64,000 bases of DNA from Saprospiraceae bacterium (GTDB lineage Bacteria > Bacteroidota > Bacteroidia > Chitinophagales > Saprospiraceae). Below, piece by piece: positions 44,826-53,526 of the stretch. The DNA lies in assembly GCA_020628645.1 (NCBI GenBank), contig JAHDES010000003.1, forward strand, positions 1-64,000, read 5' to 3'. A program made the translations under genes and the position numbers. Position 1 is the stretch's first letter. Every line of letters begins with the position of its first letter. The notes beneath the pieces are model-generated. The model made no database searches. It saw nothing but the letters and a program-made list of their open reading frames with translations, and was not told the DNA's origin.

Positions 44826-45314
44826 ATGCTTGCCCATCTTTCTTCTAAAATACATGATTTTAATAGCATCAAAGCTGTATTGGCAAGATGGCAATTAAAG
44901 GAGTATCAAGTTGTTTTCACCAATGGTTGTTTTGATATTTTACATTATGGGCATATTCATTATTTGGCAGAAGCAAAAACCTTAGGGCATAAATTAGTAA
45001 TTGGTATCAATTCAGCTTCTTCTGTAGCGCGTTTAAAAGGCGATCATCGTCCTATTCATGATGAAAAGTCTAGACAATATCTCTTAGCAGCATTACAATT
45101 TGTAGATATTGTCATCCCTTTTGAAGAAGATACCCCTTATGAATTGATTCAAATCATACAACCTGATATTTTAGTAAAAGGAGGGGATTATACTCCCGAA
45201 GAAATTGTCGGATCAGATATCGTTTTAGCAAAAGGAGGCGAAGTAAAAATCTTACCATTTATTGAAGGCTATTCGACTACAAAAATTGAAGCGAAGATTC
45301 GAAATATGAAATAA
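44826..45314 (+). CDS. rfaE2: D-glycero-beta-D-manno-heptose 1-phosphate adenylyltransferase
   Basis: Activates heptose-1-phosphate to ADP-heptose for lipopolysaccharide cores. The 162-residue protein is the C-terminal (cytidylyltransferase-like) half of HldE as a separate enzyme. Motifs are FTNGCFDILHYGHIHYLAEA (HxGH at HYGH), SVARLKGDHRPI, DILVKGGDYTPEEIVG and the terminal EGYSTTKIEAKI. The kinase half is not next to it. It begins four bases after the flippase gene, suggesting a shared envelope-lipid role. Confidence 0.93.
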   Translation: MLAHLSSKIHDFNSIKAVLARWQLKEYQVVFTNGCFDILHYGHIHYLAEAKTLGHKLVIGINSASSVARLKGDHRPIHDEKSRQYLLAALQFVDIVIPFEEDTPYELIQIIQPDILVKGGDYTPEEIVGSDIVLAKGGEVKILPFIEGYSTTKIEAKIRNMK

Positions 45315-45361
45315 GAGCATAGTAGTTATGACTTCTGCTATGGTATGTGTATATTTTACAC

Positions 45362-46894
45362 ATGCATAACACTACTAAAAAACCTACTTTAAATCAAGTT
45401 GTTTTTTTTCCACCTATTGTTTTTTTAGTCTTTACAACGATTTATAGTCTTTATGATAATGCCCAATTTATCCAATTAGCAAAAGCAGCGAATAATTGGA
45501 TTCTAACTACTTTTGATTGGTTGTTTACATGGAGTACGTTCTTCTTTTTAGTGATTTTAGCTGGTGTTTATTTTTCTCCTTTAGCAAAAATAAGGATTGG
45601 AGGAACAGGAGCTAAACCTTTATTGTCGAGGTGGCGCTGGTTTGCAATAGCTACTTGTACAACCCTTGCGACTGGTGTACTTTTTTGGGGAACAGCAGAA
45701 CCATTGTATCATTTACATCAAGCACCAATTGGTCTAGGTTTGGAAGCAGAAAGCGCCGAAGCGGCGACTTTTGCCATGTCTACCATGTTTATGCACTGGA
45801 CCTTTACCCCTTATGGAATTTACACCATAACGGCTTTAATTTTTGCGATTAGTTATTACAACTTAAAACAACCATTTAGTATAAGTTCGCTTTTGTATCC
45901 TATTTTAGGGAAATCAGCACATGGAGCTATTGGAAAACTAAGTGATATTATCTGTTTATATGGATTAGTGGCTGGAATGGCAGCATCTTTAGGTGCAGGA
46001 ATCTTTGCCTTGATGGGCGGTTTAGAGACTATATTTGGATTAAAACAGACAAATTTACTTTTAGGAATAATTGGTTTGGCTGTAGTTGTGACCTTTGTAT
46101 TATCTGCAGTAAGTGGTTTACAAAGGGGAATTCGAATTCTATCGGATTGGAATATTAAAGCGTTTTTTGCAATAGGCATATTCGTTTTTCTTTTTGGACC
46201 AAGCGTATATATGCTCAAAAGTGGAGCGAATGGACTAGCAGATTATGTGGTTCATTTTTTACCAAGAAGTACCAATATCGGAGCAAATTTAGAAGATAGC
46301 TGGACACATGCTTGGACCGTTTTCTATTGGGCGAATTGGTTTGCTTGGGCGCCTATTGCTGCTTTGTTTTTAGGGCGATTAGGTGTAGGGTATACTGTTA
46401 GAGATTTTATTCATTTTAATTTAATTTTTCCTTCGCTGTTTTCGATGATTTGGATGGTAATATTTAGTGGTTCAGCACTTTATTTTGATGGAGCATCTGA
46501 TGGAAACCTATTTCAATTATTAAGTACCCAAGGAGAACAAAGTGTGATGTATGCTATATTTGATGAATTACCCCTCGCTAAAATTATCAGTTTTATCACC
46601 CTTTTGACCATTTTTGTATCTTATGTAACAGCGGCCGATTCTAATGTATCGGCGATGAGTGCGATGAGTAGTCATGGTATTAGTCCAGAAAATCCAGAAG
46701 CTCCCTTATGGATAAAAGTAGTTTGGGGGAGTTTAATTGGTGTAATTGCATGGGTGATGATCACGGGCGCGGGTATAGATGGTATACGTTTGTTGAGTGT
46801 ACTCGGTGGATTTCCAGCTTTATTTTTAATAATAATAGTAGGGCTGGGCTTGGTGAAATTATTTTTGAATCGAAAAGAATTAGTAGAAAATTAA
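45362..46894 (+). CDS. BCCT family betaine/choline/carnitine transporter
   Basis: Secondary transporter for trimethylammonium osmolytes, with about twelve helices in 510 residues. The family signature appears as TVFYWANWFAWAPIAALFLGRLGVGYTVRDFI in helix eight and neighbouring loops. Further marks are GVLFWGTAEPLYHLH and FVSYVTAADSNVSAMSAMSS. ATG at 45362 is preferred; an in-frame GTG at 45347 adds five residues. Its end overlaps the stop of the opposite gene by four bases. It likely imports compatible solutes, which would fit a marine or brackish habitat. Confidence 0.9.
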   Translation: MHNTTKKPTLNQVVFFPPIVFLVFTTIYSLYDNAQFIQLAKAANNWILTTFDWLFTWSTFFFLVILAGVYFSPLAKIRIGGTGAKPLLSRWRWFAIATCTTLATGVLFWGTAEPLYHLHQAPIGLGLEAESAEAATFAMSTMFMHWTFTPYGIYTITALIFAISYYNLKQPFSISSLLYPILGKSAHGAIGKLSDIICLYGLVAGMAASLGAGIFALMGGLETIFGLKQTNLLLGIIGLAVVVTFVLSAVSGLQRGIRILSDWNIKAFFAIGIFVFLFGPSVYMLKSGANGLADYVVHFLPRSTNIGANLEDSWTHAWTVFYWANWFAWAPIAALFLGRLGVGYTVRDFIHFNLIFPSLFSMIWMVIFSGSALYFDGASDGNLFQLLSTQGEQSVMYAIFDELPLAKIISFITLLTIFVSYVTAADSNVSAMSAMSSHGISPENPEAPLWIKVVWGSLIGVIAWVMITGAGIDGIRLLSVLGGFPALFLIIIVGLGLVKLFLNRKELVEN

Positions 46895-47577
46895 ACCGAT
46901 TTCATCTTCTTTAACTGATAAAATATACCCCGATCTAGTGGTGACCAGAGTGCAGTACGCACGCCAATTATAAGTAAGCCATGATTCACCCAAAAATTAC
47001 AAGTATTAAAAGCATGATATTTTCCAACAGCATGATAAAAATTATCATTCGGCGTATAGCCTACATCTGGAATTAAACGAACTGCCCCGTCTTTGATGGC
47101 AAAATGGCGCGTCATATATTCACATAATTTGAGAAATTGAGCATCCGAAAGATAAAGCTGGGCAAACATTTTACTGTCATCAGGTAATTTATCATAAGAG
47201 GTGATATGCATTAAAGTACGGCTAGGCACGCACATGGCTTTGAGCGCGACATAAGGACTCAACTCTGCCCATGTAGGCGTATCCAAATAAAAGCCTTTAT
47301 CACCCCATCCTACACCAATATATTGACCTTCTTTTAAAGGTGTTTCATAGATGCTAGAGTCAATGATTTTACTCCAATCAAAAAGGTGATTTACAGCAGG
47401 AATAATGAAATCGGTATGCACTCCATTGGAGCTAATGTAGACATCAACCCCCTCATTAGGATTTCGAAACTTACTATTGACAGGAATAATAGTCCCCAAT
47501 AAAATCAATAAAAAATATACTGCAACGATAGCAATGACACTTAACAGTACCCATGCTACATAAAGTAGAATTTCCAT
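46891..47577 (-). CDS. TIGR02117-family protein (DUF2459)
   Basis: A 228-residue protein with one N-terminal membrane helix (about 5-28) and a soluble domain of the TIGR02117/DUF2459 family. Family marks include VDVYISSNGVHTDFIIPAVN, YIGVGWGDKGFYLDTPTWAEL, and FNTCNFWVNHGLLIIGVRTALWSPLDRGIF near the end. Conserved His and Cys (GVHTD, TCNFWVN) suggest a cysteine-peptidase-like site, which is my inference. Function unknown. Convergent with the BCCT gene, overlapping it by four bases. Confidence 0.8.
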   Translation of the reverse strand: MEILLYVAWVLLSVIAIVAVYFLLILLGTIIPVNSKFRNPNEGVDVYISSNGVHTDFIIPAVNHLFDWSKIIDSSIYETPLKEGQYIGVGWGDKGFYLDTPTWAELSPYVALKAMCVPSRTLMHITSYDKLPDDSKMFAQLYLSDAQFLKLCEYMTRHFAIKDGAVRLIPDVGYTPNDNFYHAVGKYHAFNTCNFWVNHGLLIIGVRTALWSPLDRGIFYQLKKMKSV

Positions 47578-47936
47578 TAGTTGGTTTGTTTACTCTATCA
47601 AAAATACAATAAATCTATTTTTTGTAGATAATTTTTATGTTAAGTTATTCAGTTTTCAAATTTATGGAGGTGTAAATACGATTTTAATGAATCCGTTCGT
47701 TTGGTAAACAGGTCATATCCAAAAAGATTTTTGTTTTCAACACTATGGAAGAAATTGGGAAGTAAAAATTGGATACGTTATGAATCTTCATATACCATAG
47801 TATTCTTTCACCTAAATAGAATACTATGTTCTTTAAAATCTTCATTTACATTTTATCTTTCTTGATAAAGAGGATAGACTATGTTTCCTTCTCTTATAAA
47901 CCTATTCTTTTAACACAATTTAAACTATTAACTTCA
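47578..47936. other. Divergent intergenic region
   Basis: About 360 bp between the TIGR02117 gene and the ClpP-like lipoprotein. A perfect 11-bp-arm stem-loop (47796-47828) is the only structure I see. A weak open frame from 47826 leads into the lipoprotein but lacks codon sense before its signal peptide. Confidence 0.4.
47796..47828. other. Stem-loop upstream of the ClpP-like lipoprotein
   Basis: CATAGTATTCT pairs perfectly with AGAATACTATG around an 11-base loop, about 110 bp before the start codon. No gene ends nearby on the plus strand, so a leader structure or an operator is more likely than a terminator. Confidence 0.4.
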
Positions 47937-48533
47937 ATGAGAATCGTAAACGTATTATTAATTACAGCAGTTGTAATATTGAGTTGGGGCTGCAATAAAG
48001 ATGTAGATTTAGATGCTCGAAAATTTGGTATATTCTCAGTAGAAGAAAATGGTACTAGTGTCATTGCAGAAGGAACCATTGGTAGTCAAACACTGGATCA
48101 TTTCAATACCTTGCTCGAAAATTATCCCGATATTGATTTAATTAAAATGACTGATATGCCTGGATCAAATGATGATGCCACCAATGTACTTTTAGGGCGA
48201 GCCGTTTACAATCAGGCTCTTAGTATACATATCGAAGATAATGGTGAAATTGCTTCTGGAGCAGTAGATTTATTTTTAGCAGGACGCGAACGGACAAAGG
48301 GCGCAAACACTAAAATAGGTGTACATTCATGGGGTGATGGAAATTCAGAAGCAACTGATTTTCCAGAAGATTCTTCTGAACACGATTTATACATCAATTA
48401 TTACAAAGATATTGGGCTTTCTGATGAAGATGCACGTACTTTTTATTTCTTCACAATAAATGCAGCCCCAGCAGCAGATATTCATTGGATGACGGAGGAA
48501 GAAATTGAAACCTATAATGTGTTGACACAATAA
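47937..48533 (+). CDS. ClpP/crotonase-fold lipoprotein, putative serine hydrolase
   Basis: Lipoprotein of 198 residues. I start at the ATG at 47937, where the leader MRIVNVLLITAVVILSWGC gives a lipobox-like end. The body resembles the ClpP-fold periplasmic proteins grouped in COG3904: GTIGSQTLDHFNTLLENYPDIDLI, then GEIASGAVDLFLAGRER with a serine in the position of the ClpP nucleophile, then IGVHSWGD, SEHDLYINYY with a histidine, and AAPAADIHWMTEEEI. I infer an exported serine protease or a degenerate relative. The gene stands alone. Confidence 0.62.
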   Translation: MRIVNVLLITAVVILSWGCNKDVDLDARKFGIFSVEENGTSVIAEGTIGSQTLDHFNTLLENYPDIDLIKMTDMPGSNDDATNVLLGRAVYNQALSIHIEDNGEIASGAVDLFLAGRERTKGANTKIGVHSWGDGNSEATDFPEDSSEHDLYINYYKDIGLSDEDARTFYFFTINAAPAADIHWMTEEEIETYNVLTQ

Positions 48534-48548
48534 TAAAGGAGGATAAAA

Positions 48549-48578
48549 AATGCCATGAGTGATTATTCTCGTGGCATT
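48549..48578 (-). terminator. Terminator of marC
   Basis: AATGCCATGAG pairs with CTCGTGGCATT (11 bp, one G-T pair). On the minus strand the stem is followed by TTTTTTAT, placing it 24 bp beyond the MarC stop codon. Confidence 0.7.
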
Positions 48579-48601
48579 CAATAATCAGAAGTTACCTATT
48601 T

Positions 48602-49165
48602 CTATATTAGATAAGTCTTTGCCATTTGGATAGCGATGGCAATCAAAATGATACCAAATACTTTACGGAGCGTATCCGATACCTGTGGAGACATTTTTTT
48701 AGATAACCAATCTATTGATCGAAGAATAATAAAGATCAACAATAGATTGATGAATATACCGATTAATATACTTGAATTATCAAATTCTGCTTTCAATGAA
48801 ATAATAGTCGTCAACGTTCCTGCACCTGCCAATAATGGAAAAGCAATGGGTACAACACTTCCCGTTCCTCCTTCATCGTGATGATTTCTAAAAATACGGA
48901 TACCGAGTATCATTTCTAATCCGATAAAAAATATAATCAAGGCACCCGCTAGTGCAAATGAAGCGACATCGATACCAAAAATTCCTAAAATAGCCGCTCC
49001 GAAAAATAAAAAGGTCACCATAATCACTCCAGCCGAGCCAGTAGCAACCATAGGATTAATTTGAATACCTCCTTTTTTCATATCAATAATCGCGGGTAAC
49101 GTTCCAATGATATCAATTACCGAAAAAAGGATTAAGCTGACCGATAAAATTGCTGTTACGTTCAT
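48602..49165 (-). CDS. MarC family membrane protein (UPF0056)
   Basis: Integral membrane protein of 187 residues with six hydrophobic helices. Family marks are LILFSVIDIIGTLPAIIDM, FALAGALIIFFIGLEMILGI and VPIAFPLLAGAGTLTTIISL. MarC was named for a multidrug-resistance locus, but that role has been withdrawn and no function is established. It lies alone, divergent from an Lrp-type regulator about 290 bp away. Confidence 0.88.
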   Translation of the reverse strand: MNVTAILSVSLILFSVIDIIGTLPAIIDMKKGGIQINPMVATGSAGVIMVTFLFFGAAILGIFGIDVASFALAGALIIFFIGLEMILGIRIFRNHHDEGGTGSVVPIAFPLLAGAGTLTTIISLKAEFDNSSILIGIFINLLLIFIILRSIDWLSKKMSPQVSDTLRKVFGIILIAIAIQMAKTYLI

Positions 49166-49197
49166 AAGGCTAAAATTTTAAATAGTTTTCTAAGTAA

Positions 49198-49316
49198 TCT
49201 AAGTTGCGTATCATGAACGTCAATAAGGAAAATTTTGAAATAAATCGACGTGTAATGAGATTTAGCATCAAAATGAGACGTATTGAGGTTCTAAAAATGA
49301 TAAATCGCAACTTAGA
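49198..49316. repeat. 11-bp inverted repeat between marC and the Lrp gene
   Basis: TCTAAGTTGCG (49198-49208) and CGCAACTTAGA (49306-49316) are exact reverse complements 97 bp apart in the divergent promoter region. They could be two sites for one regulator, such as the adjacent Lrp protein. Confidence 0.45.
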
Positions 49317-49416
49317 AATAAACAATACGATTTTAATACTGACAACAAATTAACATCATTTAGCACTAATTTGCTCCCAAAAAATCAATACAGCGTCATT
49401 ATTTATTAATATGCTT

Positions 49417-49424
49417 TATATTTG
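49417..49424 (+). promoter_or_regulatory. -7 box of the Lrp-type regulator
   Basis: TATATTTG is an exact TANNTTTG match, 33 bp before the ATG at 49458. Transcription would start near 49430, downstream of an in-frame TTG at 49422, which supports the ATG as the real start. Confidence 0.42.
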
Positions 49425-49457
49425 TGTCAATATGCAATTGAAGGTACTACTATAAAT

Positions 49458-49925
49458 ATGAAAGAAAATCAACTTGACCCAATAGATGTGCTTATCCTAA
49501 AAGAACTGACTTTGGACGCTAGAATACCTTATATTCAATTGGCTAAAAAACTCAAAGTTTCGAATACCTTAGTACATCAGCGCATCAAAAAAATGAGAGC
49601 TTCAGGCATCTTAAAAAAAGCAAGTATTCAACTAGACGCGTGGAAAATGGGCTATGAAACAGCCGCCTTTACGCAAATCATGCTCACGGATGCAAAACAT
49701 CATCGAAAAGTAGAAGAAGAACTCTTTAAAATTCCTCAAATTGTAGAATGTATCAATATTGCTGGTCGATATGCATTGATTGTAAAAATAGTAGCGCGCA
49801 ACAATCGACATCTCCGCGATATTATCTATGAAAAAATACAACCCATTGAAGGCGTAGAAGGAACAAATACGACGGTATCTTTTGAAACTGCCTTTGCCCG
49901 AAATGTCCCTTTGATATTAGAGTAA
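49458..49925 (+). CDS. Lrp/AsnC family transcriptional regulator
   Basis: DNA-binding regulator of 155 residues. The N-terminal helix-turn-helix reads LDPIDVLILKELTLDARIPYIQLAKKLKVS followed by NTLVHQRIKKM as recognition helix. The C-terminal RAM/ligand domain carries GYETAAFTQIML, VECINIAGRYALIVKIVARN and a final beta strand. It probably senses an amino acid. It stands directly upstream of an ABC transporter pair, and divergent inverted repeats suggest autoregulation. The start is set by the -7 box upstream. Confidence 0.9.
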   Translation: MKENQLDPIDVLILKELTLDARIPYIQLAKKLKVSNTLVHQRIKKMRASGILKKASIQLDAWKMGYETAAFTQIMLTDAKHHRKVEEELFKIPQIVECINIAGRYALIVKIVARNNRHLRDIIYEKIQPIEGVEGTNTTVSFETAFARNVPLILE

Positions 49926-49991
49926 ACTATTTTGAAAATACTTTGTCCTTATACACAAAGACAAATAAATAAGAATCTGTATCTTTACTTT

Positions 49992-50618
49992 ATGTTACAA
50001 GCTACTGGATTAAGTTATACGTATGATGGAAAACGAAAATTTGAGTTTCCAGATATAAATTGCCAAAAGGGCGAACAATGGCTCATTTTGGGGCAATCAG
50101 GTTGTGGAAAAACTACCTTACTCCACTTATTGGGAGGGTTACGCCCCACACAAACTGGAACAATTCAGGTAGGCGATACTAAATTTAGTCAATTATCATC
50201 TGCGGCATTGGACCGTTTTAGAGGACAACATATTGGTATTGTTTTCCAACAATCGCATTTTGTATCGGCATTGAATGTAGAGGAGAACCTAAAGCTTGCT
50301 CAATCATTGGCTGGGCATCCCAAAAATTTGCAAGCTATCAAAAGCATTTTAGGAAAACTCAATTTATCCGATAAACTCAAATCAAAAACTAAAAACCTTT
50401 CACAAGGAGAGCAACAACGCGTTGCAATAGCACGTGCTTTGATTAATAATCCTTCTGTAATTTTGGCAGATGAACCCACTTCTGCCTTGGATGATGATAA
50501 TTGTATAGAAGTAATTCGCTTATTAGAAACACAAGCGAAAGAAGCAGGAGCGAGTTTACTTATAGTAACACATGATACGCGTTTGAAAGAACATTTTGAT
50601 CAACAGATTCTACTTTAA
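49992..50618 (+). CDS. ABC transporter ATP-binding protein (LolD/MacB type)
   Basis: ATPase of a type VII (MacB/LolCDE/FtsE-like) ABC system, 208 residues. Walker A is GQSGCGKTT, the Q-loop is VFQQSHF, the signature is LSQGEQQRVAIARAL, Walker B is VILADEPTSALD and the switch histidine is in IVTHD. ATG at 49992 matches the usual N-terminus (MLQATGLSYTYDG); an in-frame upstream TTG at 49932 would add 20 residues. The permease begins three bases after its stop, so they form one transporter. Confidence 0.93.
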   Translation: MLQATGLSYTYDGKRKFEFPDINCQKGEQWLILGQSGCGKTTLLHLLGGLRPTQTGTIQVGDTKFSQLSSAALDRFRGQHIGIVFQQSHFVSALNVEENLKLAQSLAGHPKNLQAIKSILGKLNLSDKLKSKTKNLSQGEQQRVAIARALINNPSVILADEPTSALDDDNCIEVIRLLETQAKEAGASLLIVTHDTRLKEHFDQQILL

Positions 50619-50621
50619 CCA

Positions 50622-52013
50622 ATGAATATATTACAACTTAGCTGGAAAAATTTGACAAATAAGCCTTTATCTATGCTACTCAGTATATTGCTGTTGGCAC
50701 TAGGTGTAGGGATGATTTCCATGCTATTTTTATTGAATACGCAAATGCAAGATAAATTCGATAAAAACCTAGCAGGCGTAAATTTAGTCATTGGCGCAAA
50801 AGGGAGTCCATTACAGTTGATTTTATGTAATATGTATCATATTGATGCGCCTACAGGAAATATAAGTCTTAAAGAAGCACGTCCTTTTCTCAATCCAAAA
50901 CATCCCTTAATTGATAAAGCTGTACCGCTCTCTTTAGGTGATAGCCATGAAGGATATCGTATAGTAGGAACGACTCATAGTCTATTGGAATTTTATGATG
51001 CAAAAGTAGCAAAAGGAAAACTCTGGTCATCCAATTTTGAAGTGACGATAGGAACAAGTGTTGCAAAATTATTAAACCTCAAAATAGGGGATACCTTTAA
51101 AAGTTCACACGGTTTTGTAAAAGATGATAATCTGATTCATGAAGATGGTGAGTCTTTTCGAGTAGTAGGAATTTTTGCGCCAAGTGGCTCTGTACTCGAT
51201 CAATTGATTTTAACCAATACGCAAAGTGTTTGGCTAGTTCACGATCACGACCATAGTGCACACGATCATGGCGACCATAGTCATGAAGGTCACAATCACG
51301 ATAGCCATGACCATAGTGAGGACGATCATGCCCATCATCATCACGATCACGATCATGAGGGACATAGCCACGATGGACATGATCACGCAGGACATGACCA
51401 TAGCCATGCGGAAGTAACTGCGGTAACTCCTGTTACTATTGCCCAATTATTGGAAGAAGATGATTCAAAAGAAATTACTTCTTTATTGGTGAAATTCAAG
51501 TCCAACAATTATCAAACGCTCAATATGCAGCGGAGTATTAATGAAAATACCGATATGCAAGCAGCCACTCCTGCTATTGAAATTAATCGGGTGTATTCCA
51601 TGCTTGGTGTAGGGGAAGAATTTTTGCGGTGGTTAGCAATTATCATCATTTTTGTGTCGGGATTGAGCGTGTTTATTTCTTTATTTTCGTCGCTGAAAGA
51701 TCGAAAATATGAGTTGTCTTTAATGCGTGTAATGGGAGCATCTCAAGTTAAATTATTTATGCTGATTATCTTAGAAGGTTTATTATTGGCATTCATCGGC
51801 TATGTGTTGGGAATGCTACTAAGTCATGGTGGAATGGAACTATTAGCCAATTATATGCAAGAAGCATATCGTTACACCTTTACAGGAAAACAATTTCTAC
51901 CAAAAGAGGGGCTACTCTTTTTAGCTACTCTGTTAATTGGTTTTATAGCAGCCTTAATTCCTGCAATCCAAGCCTATCAAACGAATATTTCGGAGACTTT
52001 AACGAATGGCTAG
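50622..52013 (+). CDS. FtsX/MacB-type ABC permease with histidine-rich periplasmic loop
   Basis: Permease partner of the preceding ATPase, 463 residues. One N-terminal helix (about 15-40), a large outer domain and three C-terminal helices give the MacB topology; the end has LSLMRVMGASQVKLFMLI, the coupling region of FtsX proteins. Residues 207-262 form a stretch of repeated HD, HS and HGD units holding 25 histidines, placed in the outer domain. Such stretches bind zinc, nickel or cobalt in known metal transporters and chaperones. I infer metal binding, sensing or metal-linked export. MacB-type proteins do not pass ions themselves, so the cargo may be a metallophore or lipoprotein. Confidence 0.87.
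   Translation: MNILQLSWKNLTNKPLSMLLSILLLALGVGMISMLFLLNTQMQDKFDKNLAGVNLVIGAKGSPLQLILCNMYHIDAPTGNISLKEARPFLNPKHPLIDKAVPLSLGDSHEGYRIVGTTHSLLEFYDAKVAKGKLWSSNFEVTIGTSVAKLLNLKIGDTFKSSHGFVKDDNLIHEDGESFRVVGIFAPSGSVLDQLILTNTQSVWLVHDHDHSAHDHGDHSHEGHNHDSHDHSEDDHAHHHHDHDHEGHSHDGHDHAGHDHSHAEVTAVTPVTIAQLLEEDDSKEITSLLVKFKSNNYQTLNMQRSINENTDMQAATPAIEINRVYSMLGVGEEFLRWLAIIIIFVSGLSVFISLFSSLKDRKYELSLMRVMGASQVKLFMLIILEGLLLAFIGYVLGMLLSHGGMELLANYMQEAYRYTFTGKQFLPKEGLLFLATLLIGFIAALIPAIQAYQTNISETLTNG
51240..51413 (+). repeat. Histidine-codon-rich repeat inside the ABC permease
   Basis: Repeated CAT/CAC with GAT/GAC codons encode the permease's metal-binding-type loop. Unit lengths vary, so it has diverged from a short tandem repeat and may change length between strains. 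Confidence 0.8.
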
Positions 52014-52075
52014 TTAAAATGTACAAGATTCTATCTCAAAAGAAAATATCTTCAAACAAGTCGAAAAGATTATAC

Positions 52076-52083
52076 TATTTTTG
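52076..52083 (+). promoter_or_regulatory. Possible -7 box of rsmA
   Basis: TATTTTTG matches TANNTTTG, 58 bp before the rsmA start. No TTG sits at the -33 position. Confidence 0.3.
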
Positions 52084-52140
52084 CAGACAGAAGCTGAAAA
52101 GCTCAATCGTAAGAAAAAGTAATATCCTAAAATCTTCTTT

Positions 52141-52917
52141 TTGAAAGCTAAAAAATCATACGGTCAGCATTTTCTAAATAATGAACTCATCGCAGAGAGT
52201 ATCGCTTATGGATTGAAATTAGAAAATGCATATACCAAAATCTTAGAAGTAGGCCCTGGTCAAGGCATGCTCACGAAGTATTTATTGGAACGAGAAGAAG
52301 AATTGATTGTAGTAGAGGCAGACTGGGATATGGTGGATTATATTAAACGTAATTTTCCGACTTTGAAAGGACAAATTATCTCTGAGGATTTTTTGAAAGT
52401 ACAATTAGAATTGTTTTTCAAAGATGAGTCTTTTGCCTTAATTGGAAATTATCCCTATAATATTTCGACGCAAATTTTATTTAAAATGCTGGAATACAAA
52501 TCCCAAATTCCAGAAATGGTCGGGATGTTCCAAAAAGAAGTGGCAGAACGTGTGGTTTCCAAGGAAGGAAACAAAACCTATGGAGTGATTAGTGTTTTGG
52601 TACAGGCCTATTATAAAGGGGAATATTTATTTTCTGTGAGTAAAGATAATTTCACTCCGCCACCAAAGGTAGAATCTGGAGTCATCCGACTAGTTCGAAA
52701 AGAAAATCAAAATTTAGGCTGTGATGAAAAATTATTTAAACGCGTAGTTAAACAAGCATTTAGTCAAAGACGGAAAATGCTTCGCAATACCATGAAACTT
52801 TTTGTTAATACACCCGAATTACAAGAAGATCCTTTTTTCCAAAAACGCCCTGAAAAATTGAGTGTAGAAGATTTTATTTACTTGACCAATTGGGTCGGGG
52901 AACGAATGGGGGCGTAG
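52141..52917 (+). CDS. rsmA: 16S rRNA (adenine(1518)-N(6)/adenine(1519)-N(6))-dimethyltransferase
   Basis: Dimethylates two adjacent adenines near the 3' end of 16S rRNA during 30S assembly; loss gives kasugamycin resistance. The 258-residue protein opens with the typical KKSYGQHFL-like KAKKSYGQHFLNN. Motif I is LEVGPGQGML, the acidic residue follows in VVEADWD, and motif IV is NYPYNIST. The C-terminal RNA-binding domain has PPPKVESGVIRL and FSQRRKMLRNT. The start is TTG at 52141, since no ATG fits upstream. Standard length. Confidence 0.96.
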   Translation: MKAKKSYGQHFLNNELIAESIAYGLKLENAYTKILEVGPGQGMLTKYLLEREEELIVVEADWDMVDYIKRNFPTLKGQIISEDFLKVQLELFFKDESFALIGNYPYNISTQILFKMLEYKSQIPEMVGMFQKEVAERVVSKEGNKTYGVISVLVQAYYKGEYLFSVSKDNFTPPPKVESGVIRLVRKENQNLGCDEKLFKRVVKQAFSQRRKMLRNTMKLFVNTPELQEDPFFQKRPEKLSVEDFIYLTNWVGERMGA

Positions 52918-53071
52918 GATTGTTATGCTATAAATATTCTTAAAAATTTACCTTCTTTGACAAATTCCGTAGCCAGTTCAAAATAAAAGAGAGAACGACC
53001 AAAGAAAGTAAACGATTTTAGCTTTCAATTGATTTTTTACGGAAAAAGTCAAAGAACCAAAATTGAGTAAA

Positions 53072-53518
53072 ATGAGTTTAGAAACACAAATCATGCAAGA
53101 TTTGAAAGCTGCCATGAAAGCAAAAGATCAGGTAGCCCTTCGTAGTATTCGTGCCGTAAAAGCCGAAATTTTGAAATTTAAAACAAGCGGTACTGGCGAA
53201 GAATTAACGGCAGAAAAAAGCATTAAATTGATCCAAAAAATGGTCAAACAACGTCAAGATTCACTAGATATTTTTGAAAAACAAGGACGTGAAGATTTAG
53301 CCGTCACGGAGCGTGAGGAAATTGACATCCTTCAAAATTATCTGCCTGAGCAAATGGGCGAAGAAGAATTGATAGAAGTCATTAAAGGTATTATTGCACA
53401 AACTGGAGCAAGCTCTATGCGCGATATGGGTAAAGTGATGGGCATGGCATCAAAGCAACTGGCAGGTAAAGCGGATGGTAAAACCATTTCTGGCGTAGTG
53501 AAAAGTTTATTGGGGTAA
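53072..53518 (+). CDS. GatB/YqeY domain protein
   Basis: A 148-residue helical protein of the YqeY family, related to the tail domain of the GatB subunit that recognises tRNA. Marks are LKAAMKAKDQVALRSIRAVKAEI, RQDSLDIFEKQGREDLA, EREEIDILQNYLPEQM and GKADGKTISGVVKSLL. Its physiological role is unproven. ATG at 53072 is preferred over a TTG nine bases earlier. A long hairpin lies about 170 bp after the gene. Confidence 0.9.
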   Translation: MSLETQIMQDLKAAMKAKDQVALRSIRAVKAEILKFKTSGTGEELTAEKSIKLIQKMVKQRQDSLDIFEKQGREDLAVTEREEIDILQNYLPEQMGEEELIEVIKGIIAQTGASSMRDMGKVMGMASKQLAGKADGKTISGVVKSLLG

Positions 53519-53526
53519 TTTTAGTA

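Noticed and set aside
51234-51446. Methionine/valine-rich minus-strand frame across the histidine repeat
   Set aside because: It is the complement of the CAT/GAT repeats in the permease gene. Its composition is an artefact of those codons.
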